Below, piece by piece: positions 1 through 10,142 of a stretch of 64,000 nucleotides of DNA. The stretch is from Oreohelix idahoensis (Eukaryota; Mollusca; Gastropoda; Stylommatophora; Oreohelicidae): contig JAMPIV010015259.1 in NCBI GenBank assembly GCA_024509875.1, forward strand, positions 46,793-110,792, given 5' to 3'. Position 1 is the first letter of the stretch. Each line of letters starts with the position of its first letter. A program made the translations under genes and the position numbers. The notes beneath the pieces were generated by a model. The model was not told where the DNA came from and did not search any database. It worked only from the letters and a program-made list of their open reading frames with translations.

Positions 1-94
1 ACTGTGTCTAGTAAATGATAGAAGACTAAGAACAGTAAGTACAGGACAGAGGGTAGGTTTTTGGTATTGTATAAACATTTATAACACATAAGGA

Positions 95-195
95 AGGGGC
101 CTCGGGTTTCCCGTATTTTCTTGACCATCGGCACACAAGGGGTGATGTGGTCAGCATCACGCCGGCCGCCTTAACCTTCACAGAGTTGCTCTGGG
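95..195 (-). repeat. 3' fragment of the tRNA-derived SINE
   Basis: The reverse complement matches, with scattered differences, the tail half of the intact SINE at 9871-10142. Shared blocks include AAGGTTAAGGCGGCCGGCGT, a block around GATGCTGACCACATCACCC, and GATGGTCAAGAAAATACGGG. The tRNA-like head with A and B boxes is missing, so this is a truncated old copy. Confidence 0.75.
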
Positions 196-455
196 AAAAC
201 ACAAAAATAAAGTAGAAGGAATTATTTAGGCCAACGGATAAGAAGACGACGACCTTACAAGCGGAAAGGAGGCATCAAGAGATGGAAATAGTCAAGTTTT
301 TTGCTTTGTTTTTTTTATAAAATTTTGCCTCGTTTTGGCGAGGCGCGTCCCGTTCAGCCTAATAGGTTGTATAAAGGGCGCACTTCCAGAAACAGCTTAT
401 ACTGGTACTTTGGCATTACAGCCAATCTTCAATGAGTGACTGCATTTATCTAATT

Positions 456-1016
456 CAGTTCTTCTTAACCTTTTAGAGGACCCGCACTCCTTTACAACAT
501 CTTAAGACGCGGCTCACTCCTTTTAACGCACATTAAGAAGTCTCGCACACCTTTTAAAACACATTAAGAAGCTTCGCACACCTTTTAAAACACATTAAGA
601 AGCTTCGCACACCTTTTAAAACACATTAAGAAGCTTCGCACACCTTTTAAAACACATTAAGAAGCTTCGCAACCCTTTTAGAACATATTAAGAAGTGGCG
701 CACCCCTTTTAACGCACATTAAGAAGCTTCGCACTACTTTTAGAACATATTAAGAAGCCTCGCACCCCATTATCATCTAGCACACACGAAAAAAATAAAA
801 GTACGTTGTGGGAAAATATTGTTTACAAAATGTGACTTAGCTTCGGTCTCTAATTGTTGTCAATGCTCTATTTTATAAATTAGTTGGGTTCTGAGTATTA
901 TATATTCTAAGTGTTTATGATGATTCACCTTATAAAATATCTGGCATGCTTCGCACCCCCAGAAGATGAGTCTCGCACACCCGGTGGATGCATACACCCC
1001 TGGTTAAGAAGCACTG
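456..1016. mobile_element. hAT-like non-autonomous DNA element 1
   Basis: The left end reads CAGTTCTTCTTAACC and the right end is its inverted counterpart, GGTTAAGAAGCACTG. The flanking 8-mers are ATCTAATT (448-455) and AACTGATT (1017-1024), matching at 6 of 8 positions, as expected for an old hAT 8-bp target duplication. There is no transposase ORF. The inside is an array of 31-bp repeats followed by about 230 bp of AT-rich sequence and a GC-richer right end containing GGATGCATACACCCC. It lies directly beside a LINE reverse-transcriptase remnant at 1017. hAT assignment rests on the termini and duplication length only. Confidence 0.6.
541..775. repeat. 31-bp tandem array inside hAT element 1
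   Basis: About seven units with a period of 31 bp (ATTAAGAAGC starts recur 31 bp apart at 563 and 594). The core is TTAAGAAGCTTCGCACACC. The TTAAGAAGC part equals the inner end of the element's own terminal repeat, so the array looks like amplified terminal motif. Confidence 0.8.
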
Positions 1017-1160
1017 AACTGATTAGATCACATACGCGCGGAGAAAGTAAGAACATAGGTCTTAATGTAAGTGTCAAGAAGACAAAAGTAATGGTTATAT
1101 CTAAGACATGAAAGTGTCCAGAATGCAATGTCAAAGTCAGTAGAAACAAGGAGTGACAGA
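1017..1160 (+). pseudogene. LINE reverse transcriptase remnant
   Basis: A short reading frame contains GLNVSVKKTKVMVIS, which matches the consensus just downstream of the catalytic YADD/FADD box in RTE- and CR1-like LINEs (GLxxNxKKTKxMVIS). A stop follows at the end of VISKT. After it the phase continues KCPECNVKV, again LINE-like. The upstream part of the domain is not visible, perhaps because hAT element 1 lies directly beside it. The clade cannot be fixed from this little sequence. Confidence 0.5.
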
Positions 1161-1440
1161 ACCGGCCACGAAATCACGAAGAAAGCGTAAACAGCACGCT
1201 TGATAATGATAGAAGCGCCTTCACGAAGAAAAATAGAGCAGACTATCTTAAAAGTATTACAACCTTTCCCGAGCGTTATGGTTATTTGATCATTTGCTTT
1301 ATGAAGCAAAGGGACTGGGTTCAAAACCTGGTCTATCGAGCTGTAAAAATAGGTTCCTGGCTGTGCTCTTGAGTTAGAGAAGGGAAAGGCATTGACCTGG
1401 TATATCTGAAGTCTCTAACACTTCACTCCTCTCGGAAGGA

Positions 1441-1925
1441 TCTAACATGGGACTACCTTTGTCTTTCATCTGAAACGGTTAATGTGCCTTTACTTTTCAA
1501 CCTATTACTTGCTTCACGATTATCTAACACACGAAATAAAACAAGAATCTTCAGGAACTGGTGTGGATCTATTGTCCTGGTCACGCAGGGGTACGCGGCA
1601 ATGAAAAAGCTGTCAAGAGTACCCATAGAAGGTTCATTGGATATGGATAAGGGATAGATACTGAGGGCAATTAATGATCGCCTATTAGAGAATGACACTG
1701 CAATCGATGAATCATCAAGGTTAGGATTGCTAGAATTTAGCATAAACGTAATACCAGCAGGGATGGGCGTATGAGAGGATGCATCCGGCGTAAATACAAC
1801 CAGCGCGCAACAGGAACAATTAGCATTAATACACTTCGATATTTTCTGAGGGAGACTTGGAACCTATGGGTTTGCCCGGAGTGCAGAATAACATAAAAAC
1901 GTCGAGTCTGATCGTGCAACAATAC
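1441..1925 (+). pseudogene. LINE RNase H / C-terminal remnant
   Basis: At about 1567-1614 the plus strand reads YCPGHAGVRGNEKA, the C-terminal signature of the RNase H domain of I/Jockey-type LINEs (PGHxGxxGNExAD). Further down, at about 1855-1900, another frame gives RETWNLWVCPEC, resembling the Cys-containing C-terminal tail of such ORF2 proteins. Several stops and frame changes separate these blocks, so it is a decayed fragment. Its relation to the RT remnant at 1017-1160 is uncertain. They could be parts of one old element. Confidence 0.5.
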
Positions 1926-2189
1926 TTACTTTTTATTCGTAAACTGAAAGTGATCTTTTATTTGAAGTGAAGTTAACATTCGGTAAAATATCGTTTTAAT
2001 TTTCCACTACTTTGTTGATGAGATTGCAGAAGCAGATCATACGGGCAGAGACAGAAGGTACATATAAGCTGGAGTTATTTCGAATTCCAGATACTCTGAA
2101 ACCTGAATACAGACATGAATTTATCAAGGTCAATCTTTTAAGAGAGCTCAGTGTTTCTACAGCAGTGTTTCTTAACCTTTTAGAAGTCC

Positions 2190-2430
2190 TGCACTCTTTT
2201 ACAGCATCTAAAGAAGCCTCGCATACCTTTACAACATCTAAAGAAGCCTCGCACCTCTTTACAGCATCTAAAGAAGCCTCGCACCACTTTACAGCATCTA
2301 AAGAAGCCTCGCACCACTTTACAGCATCTAAAGAAGCCTCGCACCACTTTACAGCATCTAAAGAAGCCTCGCACCCCTTTACAGCATCTAAAGAAGAAGC
2401 CTCGCACCACTTTACAGCATCTAAAGTGTC
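2190..2430. repeat. 30-bp tandem array, left
   Basis: About eight units of 30 bp with core CATCTAAAGAAGCCTCGCAC. It is homologous to the array at 3965-4440 and related to the 31-bp units at 541-775. Confidence 0.9.
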
Positions 2431-2440
2431 GCGAGAGGTT

Positions 2441-3955
2441 CAGATATTATTAAAAATTATAAGCTATCCTGGACATAAAGGTGTTTCAGATGATACCAGG
2501 ATAGTGCCAGATAAGAGTCTGGTCTTATCAGTAATACCCCCTTCTCTGAAGAGAGTAAGGGTGTATAGACACAAAGGTAGGGTCAAGCTATGTAAGTTCC
2601 CAGAGAAGATGGTGATGTAGTACTCTGAGTCCCTAACTGCTACCTCTCCTGATCCACCTCTGTGATTATTGTAGTTAAAATTGTTTCTGACTCTGCTAGG
2701 GGTAATTATTTAATTAAAAGTTACCAACATTGAATAAAACTTAACTTAAATAATTTAAGTAAGTCTGCTGGTAAATATTTACAATTTATTTATACATTTT
2801 CTCTTTTCTGTTTGTAAAGCATTAAAATAAAATATTTTACAAAAATAAATAAATAGGAACAGTTAAACAAAAATGTCTTTCTCTTGTGTTAAGATGTCTA
2901 TCTCTTGGTAGACAGTCTAGCTTGCTTGATCTTTCACTGAAGAGTTATTAGTGTTATTTTTACAATCTAATTGAGCTCTATACTGTTCTGTTCATCATGA
3001 ACTGGACGCGTTTATTTTTTTGGTGAGCCGGCATACGCTACACAGTTGCCTTGAGAGCAACTTATCTGAGTCACTGCAGATGGCTCCCTCTGATGCTGGA
3101 TAGAATCTTCAGATGAAAAACTTTCCAACTGTTACACACGATATGTCTGGACCTTTTCCATAGACTGGCACTGCATTCGTTGTAACTTCAGTAAGAGATG
3201 CCTCTTATTATTTGTTGTAGGCTTAAGGTTAAAGGATTAAACCCTAAGGCACACACAGACTAGCCCTTAATGGTTGATTAAGGTCTGTTTACAGGTACAG
3301 AAGGCAAACACTTGCATTAACATATGCTCTTCTTTCCCCCGCTTTCTGTGTATTCAAATAATAGTGACTGACCCGAGTTGGTTAGGCCAGTCTATTTATA
3401 GTGTGACCTCGGACGTACGAGATGGGCATCCCGAGGAATGTAATCACGATCAGAAAATATGGGTACCTTTTTGCCTATCGTTCAATGTAGGAAAACTACT
3501 TTTTTAATTATCTCCATTATTCCTGATGCGATTTTATTCCCTCAAAGCTTAAATTATACTTGGAATTAGGCTTTATATATCTATGTAATAATCTTTTAGT
3601 TTCCAAATTGCATTTTATAGTATGCATAGTTTAAACTGCTAAATTTAGGACAACCTGAAGCTTCGAATGCATTCAACCCAAGATTTCTCCCGTCCTATAT
3701 TAGTATTAGTAAAAGTATTATTACTTACGGGTACAGTAATATCCCTAATATTGTGTTGGTACCCTCTTTCAATTGGTACTTCTTGTAAAATTCCGAAGTT
3801 AATCAGGTTACACAGATTGGGACTTGCCATCTTTATTTTCCCAGCGGTAGTAAACACAGGACCAAGAAAGCTTTTTCATTGGTTAGTGTATCATATCGTT
3901 CTACAATGTATGGCGCACGGTATGGTCAGAATTATTTAGAATTCGTGATGTGAGA
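2441..3955. other. Unique interior of hAT element 2, no gene seen
   Basis: AT-rich sequence without a convincing ORF or domain. Short frames of 70-90 codons near 3645-3940 on both strands have no motif I recognise. It may be ancestral element sequence or host DNA captured between two element ends. Confidence 0.5.
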
Positions 3956-3964
3956 CAGACGTCA

Positions 3965-4440
3965 TTTTGCGACATAAAGAAGCCTCGTACCCCTTTACAG
4001 CATCGAAAGAAGAAGCTTCGCACCACTTTACAACATCTAAAGAAGCCTCGCACCACTTTACAGCATCTAAAGAAGCCTCGCACCACTTTACAGCATCTAA
4101 AGAAGCCTCGCACCCCTTTACAGCATCTAAAGAAGAAGCCTCGCACCACTTTACAGCATCTAAAGAAGCCTCGCACCACTTTACAGCATCTAAAGAAGCC
4201 TCGCACCACTTTACAGCATCTAAAGAAGCACCCCTTTACAGCATCTAAAGAAGAAGCCTCGCACCACTTGACAGCATCTAAAGAAGCCTCGCACCAATTT
4301 ACAGTATTTAAAGAAGCCTCGCACCCCTTTACAGCATCTAAAGAAGCCTCGCACCCTTTTACAGCATCTTAAGAAGAAGCCTCGCACCACTTTACAGCAT
4401 CTAAAGAAGCCTCGCACCACTTTACAGCATCATAAGAATC
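3965..4440. repeat. 30-bp tandem array, right
   Basis: Roughly fifteen units of the same 30-bp repeat as at 2190-2430. Some units are lengthened to 33 bp by an extra AAG. The right flank (4441-4705) leads into the element terminus. Confidence 0.9.
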
Positions 4441-4713
4441 TTCGCACGCCATTATCTTCTAGTTCACAAAAAATGCCAAAAATAAAAAAAGATACAAGTA
4501 TATATTTGGAAAGTGTTATTTACAAAATGTGACTAAGATTCGGTATTGAATTAACGTTGTCAGTGTTCTGTTTTGTACAAATACATTGGAGTTCTGTGCA
4601 TTATATAATGTTTATGATGAATCACCTTATAAAAGATCTTGCACCCTCTGAAGATATGTCTCGCACCCCCATGGGGTGCATGCACCCCTAGTTAAGAAGC
4701 AACTGTTCTAAAG

Positions 4714-7125
4714 TAGATCTCCACAGCTGCTGAATTGCCAACCCTGGATTTAATATTAAAGAATTAGAAACCTACCCACCAAAAAAATATTTATAGAATA
4801 TGTGATTCCTGTATACAGGATTCTCTCCGGTGCTAGGGAGTTCGTACACTGCGCTGAGATCCTCCTTGTGCGATCAAAGGGAGGAGATCAAAGCACTGAT
4901 GGAGTTGTCCGTGTGCAATGAAGATCATCTTTAAAACCAAACCAACTCTGGAGCTATTAGATTAATATTACACATAATTTATTTAATAAAATGGTAGTTA
5001 ATTTTCTTTATTCTGACGTTAAAAAATATGAATTAACGGAATTGTTGTTGTTCTTGTGTAACTAGGGCTGCTGAGCTTCTAGCTCTTTAGCAGCCAATCA
5101 CAAGTTGAAGACTCCTTGGTATTATCTACACTGTATGTAGTGAAATGGATCTGTGTAAATCCCACGCTCAAACTTCCTGCTTAAAAACCAGTCCGCGTAT
5201 TTTTTTAAGTCTATAAATAACCACAATATTTGAAATTTATCTGAGGGGCAAAGTCCATTTACCGCAAAAAATTTAACTAGAGAATTTGAATTTTTCTACT
5301 ACCCCAGGTTAAAAGTTACTACCCCCATACACACACACACACCCACCCTAATATTTATCGAAGGACGTAGAAAAATTAACAACCAATCAAATTGGTACCT
5401 CGTTTTTGTAGAATCAAGAAAAAAATTTGGTGGTAGGGCAAAAATGCCGATTCTGTGTTTTTGACCAAAATTAAATAATTTATTTCTCAATAACTAAAGG
5501 GAATTAGAATGAAAGGGATATCTTGAATTATAGCGCTGATATTGATTAATATATTAACCTAAAGATTCCCACTTAATAAAATTTTCTTGACTTAGAAAAA
5601 TTTAATTTAGTGATATTTTAGATCAGGGTAGACCTACAATTAATTACAAAAAAATTACCCAGATGAAACTGTTAAGGAATAACCAAAGGAAGATTAAATA
5701 GAACGATAGAGGTCAGTTGGCCGTTTAATTATCACTTTTGATATTTGAAATCGGTCCATAAATAACAGAGATATAAAATACACAAATGTAATCAGACGAA
5801 CGAACACACTTATAATCGCTCCAGTTTATAGTCCAAAAATAGTTAAAATTTTGACTCGTCTTCTGATTGGTTAGGTGTAGTTGATAAAATTTAACACCTC
5901 CTTGCATAGTCCGCCATTTGAAAAACTAACAAGCACTGCCAAGTTGAGATCAGCGGGAAAGCCTTGTGACCAAGCTTTTGCCTTCTGGACGATAAAGCAG
6001 TCTGAAAACCTATTTACTGCTAGTCAAGCTTGTGCATGTGTTATTATTCTTTACTTGAGGGTTTTATTGCCAGTCAAAAGTGTTGCAGAAAACCTGGAAA
6101 AGAAAGAACCTGTGGGCAGTGAAGGCCCATCAATAACCAGTGAAGCCCAAAATCGGTATCTTCATACAGGAGGCAACCAGTTGATGACATTGTATATTCT
6201 GGAGCCAACAGTATCATATAGGCTTGCCAGTTAACTCCCTTACTAAGGGCTATTGATAGTTCATCACAATTCCACCCACCAAAATAAAAAGAATTTCCCG
6301 GGGAATGATGTAAAGAACAGACTCTCAAATAACTGACTAGTGTTAATAGCAAGCATTGAAATCAGACAGTGGGTACTTATTACAGTGACCTTTTCTTTTG
6401 TTACAAGACATGAACAAAGTTCCAACTTATTTATTTATATTATGTAAATAAAAGTTTTCTTGATTTGACAATTCCTGTCCCAAAAGAGTGAGGTACAGGA
6501 AAAATAAATTGTATATATATCCCGTTATGTATCAAAACGTTACAAACAGTCTTACTTCCTTACCTTTTGTTGAGTTAAAGTTCTGTTTGAAATTATTCAT
6601 CCATCATATTAAATACATTACCCTAGACACGTGGCCACATAACAACAGAGATTAATGTACACTGGGTGAGATTAGAAGAGGTAGCGGATAGGGACCCTGA
6701 GAAATACATCATCATCACTCTTACTCAGGGAACTTACATAGCTTGACCTCACCTTGTTAACCCTTAATTTTATTAACATCAAAACCTCTTATCACACTGT
6801 AGATCTAGGCTTTTCTGCTATTCCGAAACGTGTTGAGTTGAAGTCATGAGCTCCAGTTTCTCCAGCTTGGCTTGCATTTAAAGGATCGTCGCATCTGGTC
6901 CCAAGCAAGGAGCAAGAAGTGCGTGGCATACTGTGCATTCCCCACCATCCAAGGGGGCTCGCTAAATCTGCAGAGCTAAAATACTGCTGTACTCTGGTTC
7001 TGGGCTCTCTCAAGGAATTGTCATGTCCTGCACAGAGCCACTTCTCAGCTTCCCCTGCCTATCACTGGGTCCTTAGTGAGATCCTTCTGCATGCAGTCAA
7101 CCAAGTCAAAGCCAAAGAATTATAC
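4714..7125. other. Unassigned sequence, no supported gene
   Basis: Host-like AT-rich DNA with a short CA run at about 5325-5342. Open frames exist at 5881-6234 (plus, 117 codons) and 6074-6352 (minus, 92 codons). Neither shows a domain, and both lack support beyond openness. Their overlap on opposite strands argues that at least one is chance. No transposon ends are recognised. Confidence 0.5.
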
Positions 7126-7335
7126 CTGGGGCTAAAGTGACTTCTCCAAGTTTAGTGTGCAATGCTGGGTTCTCAACAAGTTTTACCTCAGGGGGAATCC
7201 CTGGAAGTGTGTGGATGATTTCAAGAGTCAATGAGGATGTAATTAGCCTCACAGACATAGGTTCACTTCCATGTACATATATTGTAACACTGTGCATAGC
7301 TGGTGGTCATATAAGAATGAACCCAGATATGCCTC
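7126..7335 (-). other. Exon-like block of unknown product, carries a stop
   Basis: On the minus strand a pyrimidine-rich tract ending in TTTTATGCAAG precedes the block, and CCCCAG|GTATAA could be a donor at its end. The frame reads PPEVKLVENPALHTKLGEV among other residues and looks protein-like, but an in-frame TGA lies at about 7307-7309, upstream of MHSVTIYVHG. The phase would fit the exon at 7424-7633 (1 + 2 nt), but the residues do not resemble a transporter. The opposite strand is also open (7137-7358). I do not recognise it. Confidence 0.2.
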
Positions 7336-7423
7336 CTTGCATAAAATTAACGGAATAAAAAGGAAGAAATAACAAATTAAAAACAGGCATGACTTTTCAA
7401 CCACCCTTTATAATGACACTTAC

Positions 7424-7633
7424 TAAAGTTTCCATTACTGTCGCCGTCGCACAAATAGGCATAAATGCGTTCCTGCTTCAGAATGTATAACAGAGCCGAC
7501 CATCCTGCTCGCAGCCCAGAGAACAAGCCATTTTCTACAAAAGCCCAAGCTGTCAGAAATATTTTGAATGACCTGGATATCTCTCCCTCCTGTTTCTGTG
7601 GTTTCTTGGCCATCTTTAATAAGCTTGTTCTCT
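7424..7633 (-). CDS. Candidate 5' coding exon, MFS transporter (SLC43-like)
   Basis: The exon is bounded by a good acceptor (CTTTTGTATCCACAG) and a strong donor (GTAAGTGT). Coding would start at the ATG at 7613-7611, after 20 nt of leader, and run 63 codons to a phase-1 junction. The N-terminus MAKKPQKQEGEISRSF is polar and is followed by a hydrophobic stretch reading ENGLFSGLRAGWSALLYILK, then a Tyr/Leu/Cys segment. This resembles the first membrane helix of SLC43-type (amino-acid or nucleobase) major facilitator proteins, where an E-N...G-W-(S/A/P)...L-K pattern precedes a Leu-Cys pair. The assignment rests on pattern memory. No second SLC43-like exon is visible downstream, so the rest lies outside, is lost, or the call is wrong. 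Confidence 0.4.
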
Positions 7634-8035
7634 CTGTGGATACAAAAGAAGGACTGCAGTAAGATCATGCAAAACAAGTTGAGTATTACAGAAATGAAAT
7701 TAATAATTTTTCTTTTCTCCCTTTCATCTGCACATGGAGCATAGGTTTTCACAAAAATTTCCGTAACTCTGTCCGCCCCACGAGCCGTTTGTTGGGCCAC
7801 GATGTGCTAGATTAGTTCCCCTAAGTCCGCTGTGCACGTTCCTTTGACTATAGACGGACTCTCTCATGTCTGCGCTTTAAATGGTATAAAACAAATTTAA
7901 TTGCTATGTGTAAGACTTACAACATTTCAAAATATTTTTCAGCCAATTTACAACAATGTTGTACATGCATAGGAGTCTATGTTATTGCCTGACTAAAACC
8001 TATAAGGTGCCTTGAACAGAATGAGTTAATTAAAT

Positions 8036-8817
8036 CAGTGGTTCACAAACGATGTGGCACGGCCACACTGGTATGGCGCGAGAGGATGGCAGGTGTGGCT
8101 AGAAGATTCAAAGACAATCAAAGATTTAAAGAGATTTTCAAAAAATTCACATGCCACGAATAAATATGACGGTCATTTTCTTATTTATTTTGTTACCTGT
8201 GATAGGGGAAACATACGAATAGAAACCCATAGAATTTTATATAATTTTTCAGATTTGATTCAGTAATATAATTTATCTTATATCAAATAGATACCGTTCT
8301 CTAAGACATATTGTTGTGAACAGGGAGGTTTAGCTCTGACAAATATCAAAGACCAGAAAATAGAAAAGCTTCTATGCATTGATGACCAGATGAGAGTTTG
8401 TTTGTCTCAAATAAGACCTACCATAAATGAGATTACCCTACACACAAAAAAAAACAAACTCACACATTTAGTTGAATTTGTATATTTTGTGAATGAATCG
8501 TGTTTTTGTGTAGCTGCATTGTATTATAATTTCTGGATATCTCATGATAATTTTATAAACCAGTTCTGTTCTATAATAAATAATGCACTGCTAGGATTTG
8601 TTGTTGTTGTTTTTTTTAAAGGTATTTCTTAACAAACGGAGATCTGCTTTAGAACAGTTGCTTCTTAACCATGGGTGCATGCACCTTATGAGGGTGCGAA
8701 ACCTATCTTCAGGTGGTGCAAGACATGCTAGATCGTTAATAAGGCGATTCGGTGTGGTGCGAGCAAAATTACATTCCGAAAGTGTGACTCAGAGAAAACC
8801 AAGTTTAAGAACCACTG
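8036..8817. mobile_element. hAT-like non-autonomous DNA element 3
   Basis: The termini are CAGTGGTTCACAAAC (8036) and the inverted GTTTAAGAACCACTG (ending 8817). The flanking 8-mers are AATTAAAT (8028-8035) and AGTTAAAT (8818-8825), matching at 7 of 8. Length is 782 bp with no transposase. The first 80 bp (ATGTGGCACGGCCACACTGG...) differ from elements 1 and 2, so this is a separate family. Confidence 0.7.
8655..8740 (-). repeat. Terminal fragment of an element 1/2-type hAT end
   Basis: CAGTTGCTTCTTAACC at 8655 and the following GGTGCATGCACC, then CTTCAGGTGGTGCAAGACATGC, are the inverted counterpart of the right ends of elements 1 (about 930-1016) and 2 (about 4620-4705). It lies inside element 3. 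It is either a nested, deleted insertion or a shared right-end module. Confidence 0.6.
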
Positions 8818-8924
8818 AGTTAAATCATCGAGCCCTGTGAAATCTGTTCCACTTCTTTCCACGTCATTTTTTATGTGGAGTACTCGGGTCTCTGGTGGGA
8901 CAAAGAAAGAATCCAACTACTGCT

Positions 8925-9790
8925 TTCTCATCAATCAATACCATTTAGCTCCCCAACGAGCATAGGCCTTCAACAAACACATGCCAAGTCTTCCTGTCCT
9001 GTGCCATCCGCTCAAGTTCTTTCCATGTTTTTCTCATTATTTTCACCTCTGTTTCCAGTTCTCTTCTCCATGTGTTTTTTGGTCTACCTCTGCCTCTCTT
9101 TCCCTGTGGATTCCAGAACAAGGACTGCCTTGTAATGCTATCAACAGGTTTCCTCAATATTTGTCCTATCCATCGTCAGCGTCTTCTTCTCAACTCTTGT
9201 TCCACTGGCACTTGTCTGGTTCTTATCATCAATTCCACATTTGTGACTTTGTCATACCATTTCAGTCCTTCTATTCTACGCAAGCACCCGTTTATAAAAG
9301 TCTGTAGCTTTTTGGTTGTTGTTTTTCTATTCTCCATGTCTCAGAGCCATACAATAGGATTGACTTCACATTTAAGTTGAAGATTCTTATTTTCGTGTTG
9401 GACTTGATTTCTCTTGTTCTCCATATGTTCCCCAATGCAATGAAAGCTCCTCTTGCTTTTTGTATTCTTATTTTGATTTCACTGTCTGTCCCTCCAACTT
9501 TGTCTACATTACTTCCAAGATATGTGTACGATTATACATCTTTTAGTGGTGTTTTTTCAAGTTCAACCTTGTTATCATTTCTTGCATTTATTCTCATAAT
9601 TTTTGTCTTTTCCCTGTGTATTTTCGGGCCCACTTGTTGTGACCTCTCATCGATAATTTTCATTTTCTCTTACATCTGATTATGGTTACAGGACAGATTA
9701 GCCAAGTCATCTGCAAAATCCAGATCATCAAGCTTTCTCATGCATGTCGTAATAAGTGACTTTTATGAGGATGTACAGGGAACTGACAAT
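8925..9790 (-). pseudogene. RTE-type LINE, 3' part of ORF2
   Basis: On the minus strand the fragment starts near the catalytic box LDFADDLANLS (about 9696-9730). It continues through SYTYLGSNVDKVGG-type thumb sequence in shifting frames, and ends with a clear C-terminus: KRGRGRPKNTWRRELE, then WKELERMAQDRKTWHVFVEG and a stop at 8945. After the stop the tail reads ATTGATTGATGAG, a short repeat tail typical of RTE elements. The endonuclease and the fingers/palm half are absent (5' truncation), and several stops and frameshifts are present. It is distinct from the RTE element at 57996-60983, whose C-terminus differs. Confidence 0.8.
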
Positions 9791-9870
9791 ATCGTCATGT
9801 AAAACAAATTGCTAAGAAAAATTCAACTGCACGAGCACCTGAATGATTTGAAACAAGCTTCCTATAATGA

Positions 9871-10142
9871 TGGGAGCCGCGGTAGCGCAGTGGTTATTGC
9901 ACTGGCTTTCTAGCTCGGTGGTCCATGGTTCGATCCCCAGTTGAGGTGGGATGTTTTAGACGGCAAACTGCTCCGGGGTCGACCCAGCCTCATGAATTGG
10001 GTACCAGAGTTACTCTGGTAAGGTTAAGGCGGCCGGCGTGATGCTGACCACATCACCCTTAGTATGCTGATGGTCAAGAAAATACGGGTCTAACACTTTA
10101 TTCCCAATATGCCTCAGTAGGCGTGTAACGGGATCCTTTACC
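9871..10142 (+). mobile_element. tRNA-derived SINE, full length
   Basis: The head has an RNA polymerase III A box (TAGCGCAGTGGTT, 9883-9895) and B box (GGTTCGATCCC, 9927-9937) at tRNA-like spacing. A family-specific body follows (GGTAAGGTTAAGGCGGCCGG...). The 13-bp sequence CTTCCTATAATGA occurs on both sides (9858-9870 and 10143-10155), a target duplication from LINE-type priming. Length is 272 bp. A truncated, reversed copy lies at 95-195. The isotype of the parental tRNA cannot be read with confidence. Confidence 0.9.

Larger units (their letters stand above)
2163..4705. mobile_element. hAT-like non-autonomous DNA element 2 (long)
   Basis: The left end is CAGTGTTTCTTAACC at 2163. The right end is AGTTAAGAAGCAACTG, finishing at 4705. 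Flanking 8-mers TTCTACAG (2155-2162) and TTCTAAAG (4706-4713) match at 7 of 8 positions, which supports treating the whole 2.54 kb as one insertion. It holds two arrays of 30-bp repeats (2190-2430 and 3965-4440) separated by 1.5 kb of unique sequence. No hAT transposase (RNase H-like fold, dimerisation domain) is visible in any frame. The long open frames across the arrays exist only because 30 bp is a multiple of three. Confidence 0.6.

Noticed and set aside
2012..2620. 202-codon frame with ten-residue repeats (also 3950-4372, 3967-4248)
   Set aside because: The 30-bp array is open on both strands and in several frames. It is non-coding repeat DNA in a hAT element.
8945..9679. Several overlapping plus-strand frames of 80-108 codons
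   Set aside because: They are shadows of the RTE remnant on the minus strand, which has the conserved motifs.
9871..9945. A free tRNA gene
   Set aside because: A and B boxes are present but the acceptor stem does not close, and the unit has a SINE body and a target duplication.
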